A DNA stretch of 9,000 bases from Pseudarthrobacter sp. (GTDB lineage Bacteria > Actinomycetota > Actinomycetes > Actinomycetales > Micrococcaceae), in NCBI GenBank assembly GCA_013362385.1, contig JABFWC010000376.1, positions 1-9,000 on the forward strand. The letters run 5' to 3'. Below the pieces are notes generated by a model. It ran no database searches. It was not told where the DNA came from and saw only the letters and a list, made by a program, of their open reading frames with translations. Below are positions 1 to 6,956 of this stretch, piece by piece (within the stretch, counting starts at the first letter, position 1; every line of letters starts with the position of its first letter). A program made the translations under genes and the position numbers.

Positions 1-515
1 TCCTGGCGCAGGCCTCCGGCAAGGACGCCGGCGGCCTCCGGATCCCGAAGCTGACGGTCACGCAGGAGCAGCCGGCCCACTTCCGGGTCACGGACAACGG
101 TGCCGTGTGGCCCGGATTCAACCACTACCCGGCCCCGGACTACCAGGGCTGGTACTCCCCCGTTTACGGCATGCAGACCCCCGGCGAAGGCATCAAGGCC
201 GGCTGGCATGGAGTGGGTCCTGTGGTGGACCCGGACAACCGTGACTTCCTGCCGGAACCAGCCCAGCTGGCTGCCTTGCAGGACTACGCCCGGAAGTGGC
301 TGCCGGGCGTGGACGCGGATTCGTTCGAGCCCATCAGCTGCACCTACACCACCACACCGGACGAGGACTTCATCCTGGACCGCCTGGGGCCGGTGGTCAT
401 CGGGGCCGGATTCTCCGGGCACGGTTTCAAGTTCACGCCGGTGATCGGCCGGATCCTTGCGGACCTGGCAACCGGGACCCGGCCGGCGCCGGAGATTTTC
501 CGCGCCTCCCGGTAG
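1..515 (+). CDS. FAD-dependent amine oxidase, sarcosine/N-methyltryptophan oxidase type (C-terminal part)
   Basis: The reading frame is open at the left edge, so only the last 170 residues are visible; the N-terminal Rossmann FAD-binding part lies outside. The visible part matches the end of the monomeric sarcosine oxidase (MSOX)/N-methyl-L-tryptophan oxidase (SolA/MTOX) family, which oxidises secondary N-methyl amines to an imine and H2O2. Two family landmarks are present. The segment Y-G-M-Q-T-P-G-E-G-I-K-A-G-W-H carries the lysine (codon 195-197) matching the oxygen-activating lysine of MSOX. The segment S-C-T-Y-T-T-T-P-D-E-D-F carries the cysteine (codon 339-341) matching the one that binds FAD covalently. 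It is followed by the typical V-V-I-G-A-G-F-S-G-H-G-F-K-F flavin-site segment. The substrate cannot be told from this fragment. The gene converges on the MFS exporter, with 8 bp between stop codons. Confidence 0.85.
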   Translation, partial: LAQASGKDAGGLRIPKLTVTQEQPAHFRVTDNGAVWPGFNHYPAPDYQGWYSPVYGMQTPGEGIKAGWHGVGPVVDPDNRDFLPEPAQLAALQDYARKWLPGVDADSFEPISCTYTTTPDEDFILDRLGPVVIGAGFSGHGFKFTPVIGRILADLATGTRPAPEIFRASR

Positions 516-532
516 CCGATCGGCTAGCGGGA
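507..532. terminator. Inverted repeat spanning both convergent stop codons, probable bidirectional terminator
   Basis: The core TAGCCGATCGGCTA (513-526) is a perfect 14-bp palindrome. One G/G mismatch (512/527) is followed by five further paired bases on each side (507-511 with 528-532). The RNA of either strand can form an 11-position stem with one mismatch and a GATC loop. The oxidase stop TAG is 513-515 and the exporter stop TAG is 524-526 on the other strand, so each arm carries one stop. There is no T-run on either side, so intrinsic termination is inferred from position and symmetry only. Confidence 0.55.
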
Positions 533-2005
533 ACTCCGCGGTTTCGGGGCTTCGGCTGCTGCCTCGCCCGCCTGGCCCGGCTCGCCCGCCCGGTCCATGG
601 TTCCGGCATGCACCGCGGGCATGGCCAGCACCGCTGCGACGGTGAGCAGGCCGGCAATGAGCGAGGCCAGGAACACGGCGCTGGAAGCGGCCACAACCGC
701 GGACGGGTTGCCGTTGCCGCCGGCCCCGCCGTAGATCGAGTTGGCCACGGCGCCGAACACGGCCACGCCCAGGGCACTGCCGATGGACCGGGCGAACATG
801 TTGGTGCTGGTAACCACCCCGCGCTCGTGCCAGGGCACGCTGGACTGGGCGGAGATCAGGGTGGGGGTGGCCAGCAGGCCAAGGCCGAGCCCGACGACGA
901 AGCAAGTGATCGCGATCAGGACGACGTTGGGTGCGCCCGCCGTCAGCGACAGGATGAGCAGGCCCGCCACAGCGATGGCGACGCCGATCAGCGCGGTGGC
1001 CTTGAACCCGATCCGCAGGTAGAACTTCCCTGCCTGCGAGGCGCTGAGCGGCCAGCCGAGGGTCAGGGCGGCGAGTGCCAGGCCGGCGACCAGCGGCGAC
1101 GATGCCAGGGCGCCCTCAAGGAACGTGGGCACACATGAGGTCAGGCCGATCATGACGGCCCCGACTCCGAAGGAGACCAGGGCGGTGGTGGCCAGCAGGC
1201 GCCGCGAGACCACCCAGGACGGCAGGATGGGCTCAGCCGCGCGCCGCTCCACCAGCAGGAACGCCGCCAGCAGGACAACGCCCACGATGAAGATGCCACA
1301 GCTGAGGGGTGAATTCCACGCCCACGCCTGGCCGCCCTGCAGGGCGCCGAGGATGAGCAGGCCCAGCGAGCCGGCCAGCAGGACCGCGCCGGCATAGTCG
1401 ACCTTGTGGGTGGCCCGTTCCACGTTCTCGTGGAGCGTGCGGACCAGCATCCACCCGGCCAGCAGGCAGAGCGGCACGTTGACCAGGAAGATGCCGCGCC
1501 AGATGCCCAGGGCCGAGAAGATACCGCCCAGGCTGGGGCCCACCACGGAGGAGATGGCCCACACGCTCGCCAGGTAGCCCTGGACCTTTGCGCGCTCCTC
1601 CAGCGAATAGATGTCACCGGCGATGGTGATCGAAACGGGCAGGACAGCGCCGGCCCCGAGTCCCTGCAGTGCCCGGAAGGCGATCAGGGAGGGCATGCTC
1701 CAGGCCACGCCGCAGAGCACGGAGCCGAGCAGGAACAGACCGATGCCGGTGAGGATGATCGGCTTGCGGCCGGCCATGTCGGAGAGCTTGCCGTAGATGG
1801 GAACGGAAACGGCCTGGGCCAGCAGGTAGGCGGAGAACAGCCAGGGAAAGTTCGAGAAGCCGCCGATGTCATGGACGATGGACGGGACGGCTGTGGCCAC
1901 GATGGTGGAATCGATGGCCACGAGTCCGGTGGAGAGCATGAGTGCGATGAGGATGGGGCCGCGCTCCGAGCGGAACCCCACCCCCTGGGCGCGGGCGGTC
2001 ATCAT
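524..2005 (-). CDS. MFS transporter, DHA2 (EmrB/QacA-type) 14-helix family
   Basis: Predicted proton-driven exporter of drugs or other small molecules in the cytoplasmic membrane, about 493 residues, the usual size for 14-helix DHA2 members. Visible family motifs, numbered from the first ATG, are: an acidic residue in helix 1 (L-V-A-I-D-S-T-I-V, D32), motif A (G-K-L-S-D-M-A-G-R-K, 72-81), motif B with R111 (R-A-L-Q-G-L-G-A-G-A), and the exporter motif C around V-G-P-S-L-G-G (155-161). Many hydrophobic helices follow, and the C-terminus is a short alanine/proline-rich polar tail. The frame is open back to 2104, but that would overlap the end of the preceding gene and add a non-family leader. 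Twin ATGs at 2005 and 2002 fit the family N-terminus better, although no good ribosome binding site precedes them. It lies 61 bp downstream of the HAD-GH15 gene on the same strand. Substrate unknown; no local regulator was seen. Confidence 0.88.
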   Translation of the reverse strand: MMTARAQGVGFRSERGPILIALMLSTGLVAIDSTIVATAVPSIVHDIGGFSNFPWLFSAYLLAQAVSVPIYGKLSDMAGRKPIILTGIGLFLLGSVLCGVAWSMPSLIAFRALQGLGAGAVLPVSITIAGDIYSLEERAKVQGYLASVWAISSVVGPSLGGIFSALGIWRGIFLVNVPLCLLAGWMLVRTLHENVERATHKVDYAGAVLLAGSLGLLILGALQGGQAWAWNSPLSCGIFIVGVVLLAAFLLVERRAAEPILPSWVVSRRLLATTALVSFGVGAVMIGLTSCVPTFLEGALASSPLVAGLALAALTLGWPLSASQAGKFYLRIGFKATALIGVAIAVAGLLILSLTAGAPNVVLIAITCFVVGLGLGLLATPTLISAQSSVPWHERGVVTSTNMFARSIGSALGVAVFGAVANSIYGGAGGNGNPSAVVAASSAVFLASLIAGLLTVAAVLAMPAVHAGTMDRAGEPGQAGEAAAEAPKPRSSR

Positions 2006-2066
2006 TAGTCTCGATTCGGTTCTGTGTCCGTGTTCCTTCCACTCTAGGTACCCGGACGAAGGCTGC

Positions 2067-4697
2067 CTACCGCCCGCCCTGATGCTTATCCAGGAGGCGG
2101 GCACAGCGGATGAACCCCAGATGCGAATACGCCTGCGGGTGGTTCCCCAGGTGGGTCTCGGTGCCGGGGTCGTATTCCTCCGGCCGCAGCCCTGTGGGTC
2201 CGAAGAGGTTCACCAGCTGGTCGAACAGGTCCCAGGCGTCATCAATGCGCCGCACGGCCACATACGCCTCGACCAGCCAGGTGGTGCAGATGTGGAATCC
2301 GCCCTCCAGGCCCGGCAGCCCGTCGTCGTACCTGTACCTGAAGACCGTCGGTCCCACGCGCAGCTCGCGTTCCACAGCGGTAACGGTATCCAGGAAGCGT
2401 TGGTCCGAGGCATCCAGCAGGCCGGACAGGCCGATGTGCAGGACGGCTGCATCGAGGTCCGGACTGTCGTATGCCACCGTGTAGGACCTCGCCGACTCGT
2501 CCCATCCCTCCCGCAGGACCTCTTCCCGGATGGCGGCGGCGGTGGGCTCCCAGGCGGGGTCCGGTTTCCGGCCGTGGCGGGCCGCTGTCTTCAGGGCGCG
2601 GTCGAGGGTCACCCAGCACATCACTTTCGAATAGACGTGGTGGCGTGCCGGCCGCCTGGCCTCCCAGATGCCGTGGTCCGGCTCGTGCCAGCGGGCCAGG
2701 ACCGCCGAGGCCATCTGGACCAGCAGTTCCCAGGGCTGATCGGCCAGCACGTCCTCCTTGGTGCTCAAGGTGTGGATCAGTTCGGCGACGGGACCGAAGA
2801 CATCCAGCTGGACCTGGTGGTCTGCCGCATTTCCGATCCGCACCGGGCGGGAGCCGGCGTAGCCGGGGAGGCTGTCCACCACAGCCTCCGTGGACAGCGG
2901 CGCGCCTGTTACGGAGTACAGCGGATGCAGCCACTCCGGCCCTGGCGCATGGTCCAGGATCCGTCCCAGCCATTGGAGGAATGCCGCTGCCTCGCTGCTG
3001 GAGCCCAGGTCCAGCAGGGCGTTCACGGTCATGGAACCGTCCCGCAGCCAGCAGTACCTGTAGTCCCAGTTCCGCGTGCCGCCGACCCCCTCGGGCAGGG
3101 ACGTGGTGGGGGCGGCGAGGACGGCGCCGGTAGGTTCGTGGACCAAAGCGCGCAGCACCAGGGCGGAGCGCCGTACCAGGGAGGGTTTGACGGATGGCAG
3201 GTCGAGTTTCTGCACCCATTGGCGGGCGTGCAGGGCCACCTCCGCGCGGCGCTCCGTCTCCCCCTGCGGGTCTGCGGGCTGTGGTTCGGTATCGCCGCAG
3301 CGCAGGTTGAGCACCACGGGACCGTCCTGCAGATTCACGGATGCCGTGGCCGTGCCGTGCCTGCCGTCCGAGGTGATGCTGAAGGTCACGCCCGGCGCGG
3401 AGAGGATGATCGGTTCAGAGGTGCCCAGCACGTGCAGTTCACCGCCGCGGGCCTCGAGGCTGAACGGTGCGTTGGCGTAGTCCGGACGGGGAGCGAACGT
3501 TATCCTGGCCGCCCCGGTGCCGGAGAGCACGCGGACCAGGCTGGTGATGCCTTCCGCGGCCGGCTCGAGGTAGTCCGTGACCGTCAGGTCCGCCCACCGG
3601 GTTTCGACGATCATGGTGCTGTCCACGTACCGCTGGCCCAGCACCTGGGAAGCCTTCACCGGTTCCACCGAGAAGTGGCCTGCGGCGTCGCCGCCCAGGA
3701 TGTGGGCAAACACGGACCCGGAATCCGGCAGCGGATGGCTCATCCAGCAGACCTTCGCATCCGGGGTCAGAAGCGCTGTGGAGGATCCGTTACCGATCAT
3801 CGTGTGCCGTTCCAGCCCCACGGCGTCCTCGCCGAACAGCCAGGCACGGCGCAACTCAAAGAGCAGGGCGAGGACACGGGCGAAGGCCTCCGGGTCGCGG
3901 AGCCGGTGCGCCGCAGCGGTCTCGCCCGGGCCTACCCGGAGTCCGAGGTCCGGGCCGCGGAGGGTGGCGATGGCGAGCTCATCGCTGTCGGCGTCGCCTG
4001 CGAACATGGCGGCACTGGCGCCCAGCCGGGACCGGAGGGTTTCCAGCGCCTCCGCCTTTGACGGTTCCACCACGGACAGGTCCAGCACGGACCCGTCCAC
4101 GATGAAGAACAAGCCATGTGCCCGCGCTATCCCGCGCGCAATCTCCGTCACCGAAGCGACCACGTCTGCCGGCGCATGCCGGGTGTGGACCGAAACCGCC
4201 ACCGGCTTGCGCTCAATCCAAATGCCCCGCTGGAACCCCACGGCCTCGTTGAGCGCGGCGTTAATTTTTTGAAGGACGGACTCGGTGGCAAGCGTCTGGG
4301 TGTGTGCAAACTCCATGTCCGCTTCCGCACCGTGCGATCCGATGAGGTGTACTTCCACGGGCAGCCGCGACACCGCGGCCAGGTCGCGCAATGACCGGCC
4401 CGAAATGATGGCGGCGTGGGTGTTCGGAAGGGCCGCGAGCGCCCGCAGGGCGATGGCTGCGCTTCCCAGGGGAAGGACTTCCGTGGAGATGCCTTCCGCA
4501 TCGCAGAGGGTGCCGCCGTAGTTGCAGGCCACCAGAAGGGCGGGAACGCGCGCCAGCACTTTCAGCTCCGACAGCAGTGCAGGCGTCAGCCCGCTGTCCG
4601 CGGCGTCAACCTGGACAAAGGACCTGAGCAGGTCCAACGGGAGGGAACGCGTGAGCAGGGCGGAATCCGCCACGCTCTGGTTCAAGGGCGTGGGCAT
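2067..4697 (-). CDS. Fusion: degenerate trehalose-phosphatase-like HAD domain plus GH15 trehalase/glucoamylase-like domain
   Basis: An 876-residue cytosolic two-domain protein. Residues about 45-290 resemble OtsB-type trehalose-6-phosphate phosphatases: I-S-G-R with S99, I-G-S-H-G-A-E, lysine K164 in E-R-K-P-V, and G-D-A-D-S-D-E (234-240) as the acidic Mg motif. The nucleophile motif, however, reads A-C-N-Y-G-G-T-L. N59 and G61 occupy the positions of the two catalytic aspartates of D-x-D-G-T-L, so phosphatase activity is probably lost. Residues about 295-876 form a GH15 module: a beta-rich N-terminal part, then R-N-W-D-Y-R-Y-C-W-L-R-D (542-553), the probable general acid E679 in G-I-W-E, and the probable general base E840/E841 in P-E-E-Y-D-P. 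The module should hydrolyse trehalose or another alpha-glucoside, releasing glucose. The ATG at 4697 is preferred because GAAGGGG lies 8 nt ahead. A start at 4817 would add a proline/glycine/alanine-rich leader lacking family features. No otsA synthase gene is in the window. Confidence 0.85.
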   Translation of the reverse strand: MPTPLNQSVADSALLTRSLPLDLLRSFVQVDAADSGLTPALLSELKVLARVPALLVACNYGGTLCDAEGISTEVLPLGSAAIALRALAALPNTHAAIISGRSLRDLAAVSRLPVEVHLIGSHGAEADMEFAHTQTLATESVLQKINAALNEAVGFQRGIWIERKPVAVSVHTRHAPADVVASVTEIARGIARAHGLFFIVDGSVLDLSVVEPSKAEALETLRSRLGASAAMFAGDADSDELAIATLRGPDLGLRVGPGETAAAHRLRDPEAFARVLALLFELRRAWLFGEDAVGLERHTMIGNGSSTALLTPDAKVCWMSHPLPDSGSVFAHILGGDAAGHFSVEPVKASQVLGQRYVDSTMIVETRWADLTVTDYLEPAAEGITSLVRVLSGTGAARITFAPRPDYANAPFSLEARGGELHVLGTSEPIILSAPGVTFSITSDGRHGTATASVNLQDGPVVLNLRCGDTEPQPADPQGETERRAEVALHARQWVQKLDLPSVKPSLVRRSALVLRALVHEPTGAVLAAPTTSLPEGVGGTRNWDYRYCWLRDGSMTVNALLDLGSSSEAAAFLQWLGRILDHAPGPEWLHPLYSVTGAPLSTEAVVDSLPGYAGSRPVRIGNAADHQVQLDVFGPVAELIHTLSTKEDVLADQPWELLVQMASAVLARWHEPDHGIWEARRPARHHVYSKVMCWVTLDRALKTAARHGRKPDPAWEPTAAAIREEVLREGWDESARSYTVAYDSPDLDAAVLHIGLSGLLDASDQRFLDTVTAVERELRVGPTVFRYRYDDGLPGLEGGFHICTTWLVEAYVAVRRIDDAWDLFDQLVNLFGPTGLRPEEYDPGTETHLGNHPQAYSHLGFIRCARLLDKHQGGR

Positions 4698-4705
4698 CCG
4701 GAAAA

Positions 4706-4712
4706 CCCCTTC
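4706..4712 (-). promoter_or_regulatory. Ribosome binding site deciding the HAD-GH15 start
   Basis: On the minus strand GAAGGGG ends 8 nt before the ATG at 4697. This favours a start 40 codons inside the longest open frame, whose ATG at 4817 has only an AGGAG about 19 nt away. Confidence 0.6.
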
Positions 4713-4721
4713 GAAGCAGAA

Positions 4722-4783
4722 CCAGGCCGGGACTGCAGCCGCGGGGCCTGCCCGCGGACTACCGGTTGGAGCCCCCGGCCTGG
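4722..4783 (-). repeat. Nested inverted repeats in the leader of the HAD-GH15 gene
   Basis: Outer arms CCAGGCCGGG (4722-4731) and CCCGGCCTGG (4774-4783) are perfect 10-bp complements. Inside them CCGCGGG (4739-4745) and CCCGCGG (4751-4757) form a 7-bp stem with a 5-nt loop. The structure ends about 10 bp before the ribosome binding site of the downstream gene and begins about 100 bp after the LLM stop codon. It could terminate LLM transcripts or act as a structured 5' leader. There is no T-run. If translation starts at 4817 the region would be coding instead. Confidence 0.5.
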
Positions 4784-4830
4784 AATCAGCGTGGATCCCG
4801 GCTGGAGCCATTTCCATCGTCAGGCCCGTC

Positions 4831-4883
4831 GGTTTCTCCTGAAAGTCCCCTTCATTGCGTCTGTGTAAAAGTCCCCCGAAACC
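4831..4883. repeat. Block with a 9-bp direct repeat, bounded by inverted hexamers
   Basis: AAAGTCCCC occurs at 4842-4850 and 4868-4876, a 26-bp step. The pair is bounded by GGTTTC (4831-4836) and GAAACC (4878-4883). The right end touches the last base of the LLM stop codon. It may be a dimeric operator, a dispersed intergenic repeat, or the end of a decayed insertion element; IS21-like elements carry spaced repeats of this general style at their ends. No transposase gene is near. Confidence 0.45.
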
Positions 4884-5872
4884 TAGACAGCCACCAGCCC
4901 TGCAGCCTGGGCCAGCAGTTCCACGGACCGCAGGCGGCCCTCGGTGCCGGTGCTCTGGTGCGCCACGATGAGTTCGTCGGCGTCGGCGTGTTTGCCGAAT
5001 TCGGCCAGGTATTCCATGACGACGTCGGGCGTCCCGACTGCGGAGTAGCGCATCATCTGGGCGACGTGCTGTCCCTGCGGGGAGTCCAGGATCATGTCCG
5101 CCTCGTCGTCGCTGAATTCACGGCCGCCGCCGAAGAAGAGGGAGACGCGGGCGCGCTTGGTGGCCTGCATCATGGCCTGCGCCTCGGCTGCGGAATCAGC
5201 GGCGATAACGTTGACGCCGGCGATGACGTACGGGGCCTCCAGCTGCGCGGAGGGCTTGAACTCGCGGCGATAGATGGCAACGGCGTCCTGGAGTGCGGCC
5301 GGGGCGAAGTGCGAGGCGAAGGCGTAGGGCAGGCCCAGCCGGGCGGCCAGCCGGGCACCGAAAAGGGACGAGCCCAGGATGTAGAGCGGGACGTTGGTTC
5401 CCTTGCCGGGAGTGGCTTCAACTCCCTGGATGCGGGTGGGGCCGGTGAGGTAGCCCTGCAGTTCCAGGACGTCCTGCGGGAAGCTGTCCGCTGACATGGG
5501 GTCGCGCCGGAGCGCGCGCATGGTGTTCTGGTCGCTGCCGGGAGCCCTGCCCAGGCCCAGGTCGATGCGGCCCGGGTGCAGGGTCTCCAGGGTGCCGAAC
5601 TGTTCGGCAATGGTCAGCGGCGAGTGGTTGGGGAGCATGATTCCGCCCGCACCGAGCCGGATGGTTTCGGTGTGCGCCGCTACGTGGGCGATCAGCACGC
5701 TGGTGGCCGAGGAGGCGATGGAGGACATGTTGTGGTGCTCGGCGTACCAGACCCTCCGGTAGCCCAGCTTTTCGGCCGATTGCGCCATGGCCACGCTGCC
5801 TGCGAAGCTCTCCGCCGCCGTCTGGCCTTTGCCGATGGTTGCCAGGTCAAGGATGGAGAGGGGAAGCGTCAC
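4883..5872 (-). CDS. LLM class (luciferase-like) flavin-dependent oxidoreductase
   Basis: A 329-residue protein of the bacterial luciferase-like superfamily, single-subunit group resembling YhbW/MsnO8. These enzymes use reduced FMN, usually supplied by a separate reductase, to oxygenate small organic substrates in the cytosol. Visible landmarks are the N-terminus [12 protein letters not shown], the segment W-Y-A-E-H-H-N (42-48), [10 protein letters not shown] followed by A-E-Q-F-G-T-L-E (77-96), and [12 protein letters not shown] (101-112), all typical of this group. Length is normal for the family. The start is a GTG. It has only an AAAGG about 12 nt upstream, but the N-terminus agrees with relatives. 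The gene is divergent from the aldo/keto reductase and is the first of three leftward genes. Substrate not deducible. Confidence 0.88.
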   Translation of the reverse strand: MTLPLSILDLATIGKGQTAAESFAGSVAMAQSAEKLGYRRVWYAEHHNMSSIASSATSVLIAHVAAHTETIRLGAGGIMLPNHSPLTIAEQFGTLETLHPGRIDLGLGRAPGSDQNTMRALRRDPMSADSFPQDVLELQGYLTGPTRIQGVEATPGKGTNVPLYILGSSLFGARLAARLGLPYAFASHFAPAALQDAVAIYRREFKPSAQLEAPYVIAGVNVIAADSAAEAQAMMQATKRARVSLFFGGGREFSDDEADMILDSPQGQHVAQMMRYSAVGTPDVVMEYLAEFGKHADADELIVAHQSTGTEGRLRSVELLAQAAGLVAV

Positions 5873-6010
5873 GTCAGGTGCCGGCCTTTCAGGAAAGTTG
5901 CGTAGGTGCCGGCCGGACTAAGGCGGGCACTTGGTGCATAACGACGGCGGCGCCCGGCTTATTTCTGTGATCTGCGGAATACCCGGCGTACTGAGAATGT
6001 TGCCGCCGCT
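5873..6010. promoter_or_regulatory. Divergent intergenic region between the LLM and aldo/keto reductase genes
   Basis: This 138-bp gap must hold the promoters of both divergent genes. It is locally more A/T-rich (for example around 5958-5980) than the coding DNA. I could not assign a -35/-10 pair with confidence on either strand. The aldo/keto reductase ATG has no recognisable Shine-Dalgarno sequence, so weak initiation or a short leader is possible. Confidence 0.45.
5876..5914. repeat. 11-bp direct repeat upstream of the LLM start
   Basis: AGGTGCCGGCC occurs at 5876-5886 and 5904-5914, 28 bp start to start. Each copy contains the palindrome GCCGGC. The first copy begins 3 bp ahead of the LLM GTG codon, so the pair covers its ribosome binding and leader region. 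An operator pair for a dimeric regulator is one reading; a chance GC-rich repeat is the other. Confidence 0.4.
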
Positions 6011-6883
6011 ATGAGCCCAGACACAACGAAGCATCTGGAACTGTCCGCAACTATCAACCTGAAGGACCTGGGAACCGTTCACCGGCTCGGTTTTGGTGCC
6101 ATGCGCATCGTCGGCGACGGGGTGTGGGGCGAGCCCGCAGACCGCCAGGCCGCCGTGGCCGTGGTGCGCCGCGCCGTCGAACTTGGCGTCGACTTCATCG
6201 ACACAGCAGACTCCTATGGCCCCAACGTGAGCGAGGAAATCATCGCCGAGGCCCTGCACCCGTACAAGGAGGGGCTGAAGATCGCCACCAAGGTGGGCTT
6301 CACCCGGACGGGACCGCACAGGTGGGTTCCCGTGGGCCGGGCGGAGTACCTGCGCCAGCAGACTGAGCTGAGCCTGCGCAAGCTGAAAGTGGACACCCTG
6401 GACCTGCTTCAGTTGCACCGGATTGACCCCAAGGTGGACCGCGAGGAGCAGTTCGGTGTGCTGCGCGAGCTCCAGCAGGAAGGCAAGGTGCGGGCCCTGG
6501 GCCTGTCACAGGTCAGCGTTGAGGAACTCGAGGCGGCCGCGAAGCATTTCACCGTCTCCACAGTCCAGAACCGCTACAACCTGACCGACAGGAGTTCGGA
6601 GGACGTGCTGCGCTACTCGGAGGAGAACGGCATCGGGTTCATCCCGTGGGCCCCCATCTCGGCCGGTGAACTCGCGCAGCCGGGCGGCCCGCTGGACGCC
6701 GCGGCCAAGCGGCTGGGTGCCACTACGTCGCAGGTGGCCCTGGCCTGGCTGCTGCGCCGCTCACCGGTGATGATGCCCATCCCGGGCACCGGTTCCGTGC
6801 AGCACCTGGAAGAGAACATGGCCGCCGCCGGCATAACGCTCGACGACGATACGTACGCCGAGCTTGAAGCCGCCGGCACATAG
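6011..6883 (+). CDS. Aldo/keto reductase family oxidoreductase
   Basis: A 290-residue NADPH-type (beta/alpha)8-barrel reductase that would reduce aldehydes or ketones in the cytosol. The catalytic tetrad is complete: D64 and Y69 in [11 protein letters not shown]94 in I-A-T-K-V-G-F, and H136 in L-L-Q-L-H-R. The N-terminal L-G-F-G-A-M-R-I and the C-terminal P-I-P-G-T-G-S-V cofactor-phosphate segment are typical. Length is normal for short bacterial members. The only in-frame start near the family N-terminus is the ATG at 6011, which lacks a visible ribosome binding site. The gene stands alone, ends in a strong terminator, and is divergent from another oxidoreductase (LLM). Shared regulation with that gene is possible but not shown. 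Substrate unknown. Confidence 0.9.
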   Translation: MSPDTTKHLELSATINLKDLGTVHRLGFGAMRIVGDGVWGEPADRQAAVAVVRRAVELGVDFIDTADSYGPNVSEEIIAEALHPYKEGLKIATKVGFTRTGPHRWVPVGRAEYLRQQTELSLRKLKVDTLDLLQLHRIDPKVDREEQFGVLRELQQEGKVRALGLSQVSVEELEAAAKHFTVSTVQNRYNLTDRSSEDVLRYSEENGIGFIPWAPISAGELAQPGGPLDAAAKRLGATTSQVALAWLLRRSPVMMPIPGTGSVQHLEENMAAAGITLDDDTYAELEAAGT

Positions 6884-6884
6884 G

Positions 6885-6921
6885 AGAGGGGACCAGTCCA
6901 TGGCGGGCTGGTCCCCTCTTT
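6885..6921 (+). terminator. Rho-independent terminator of the aldo/keto reductase gene
   Basis: AGAGGGGACCAG (6885-6896) and CTGGTCCCCTCT (6908-6919) form a perfect 12-bp stem with an 11-nt loop, followed by TT. It begins 2 bp after the stop codon. The hairpin also forms on the minus strand, so it may additionally stop leftward transcripts from the Ig-like gene. Confidence 0.88.
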
Positions 6922-6946
6922 GCGGCGCACGACCTTGGGGTGCCGC
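6922..6946 (-). terminator. Possible weaker hairpin after the Ig-like protein gene
   Basis: On the minus strand a 7-bp stem (GCGG plus CAC pairing with GTG plus CCGC, with a 2-nt bulge) and a 9-nt loop lies 10 bp after the stop codon at 6957. It is followed directly by the strong hairpin at 6885-6919. There is no T-run, so it is tentative. Confidence 0.25.
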
Positions 6947-6956
6947 GCCTCCGGTG

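Noticed and set aside
2006..2066. Possible separate promoter for the MFS gene (TAGAGT as a -10 hexamer)
   Set aside because: No convincing -35 hexamer at suitable spacing was found; the 61-bp gap may simply be within a shared transcript.
1866..4061. Very long (731-codon) open frame on the plus strand opposite the HAD-GH15 and MFS genes
   Set aside because: It is antisense to two genes with clear family motifs, its translation shows no recognisable domain, and long antisense frames are common in high-GC DNA.
5966..5982. TGTGATC half-site resembling a CRP-type operator
   Set aside because: The matching second half-site TCACA is absent, so it is indistinguishable from chance.
5918..6418. 166-codon minus-strand frame across the divergent intergenic region
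   Set aside because: Most of it is antisense to the aldo/keto reductase catalytic region and it shows no protein family signature.
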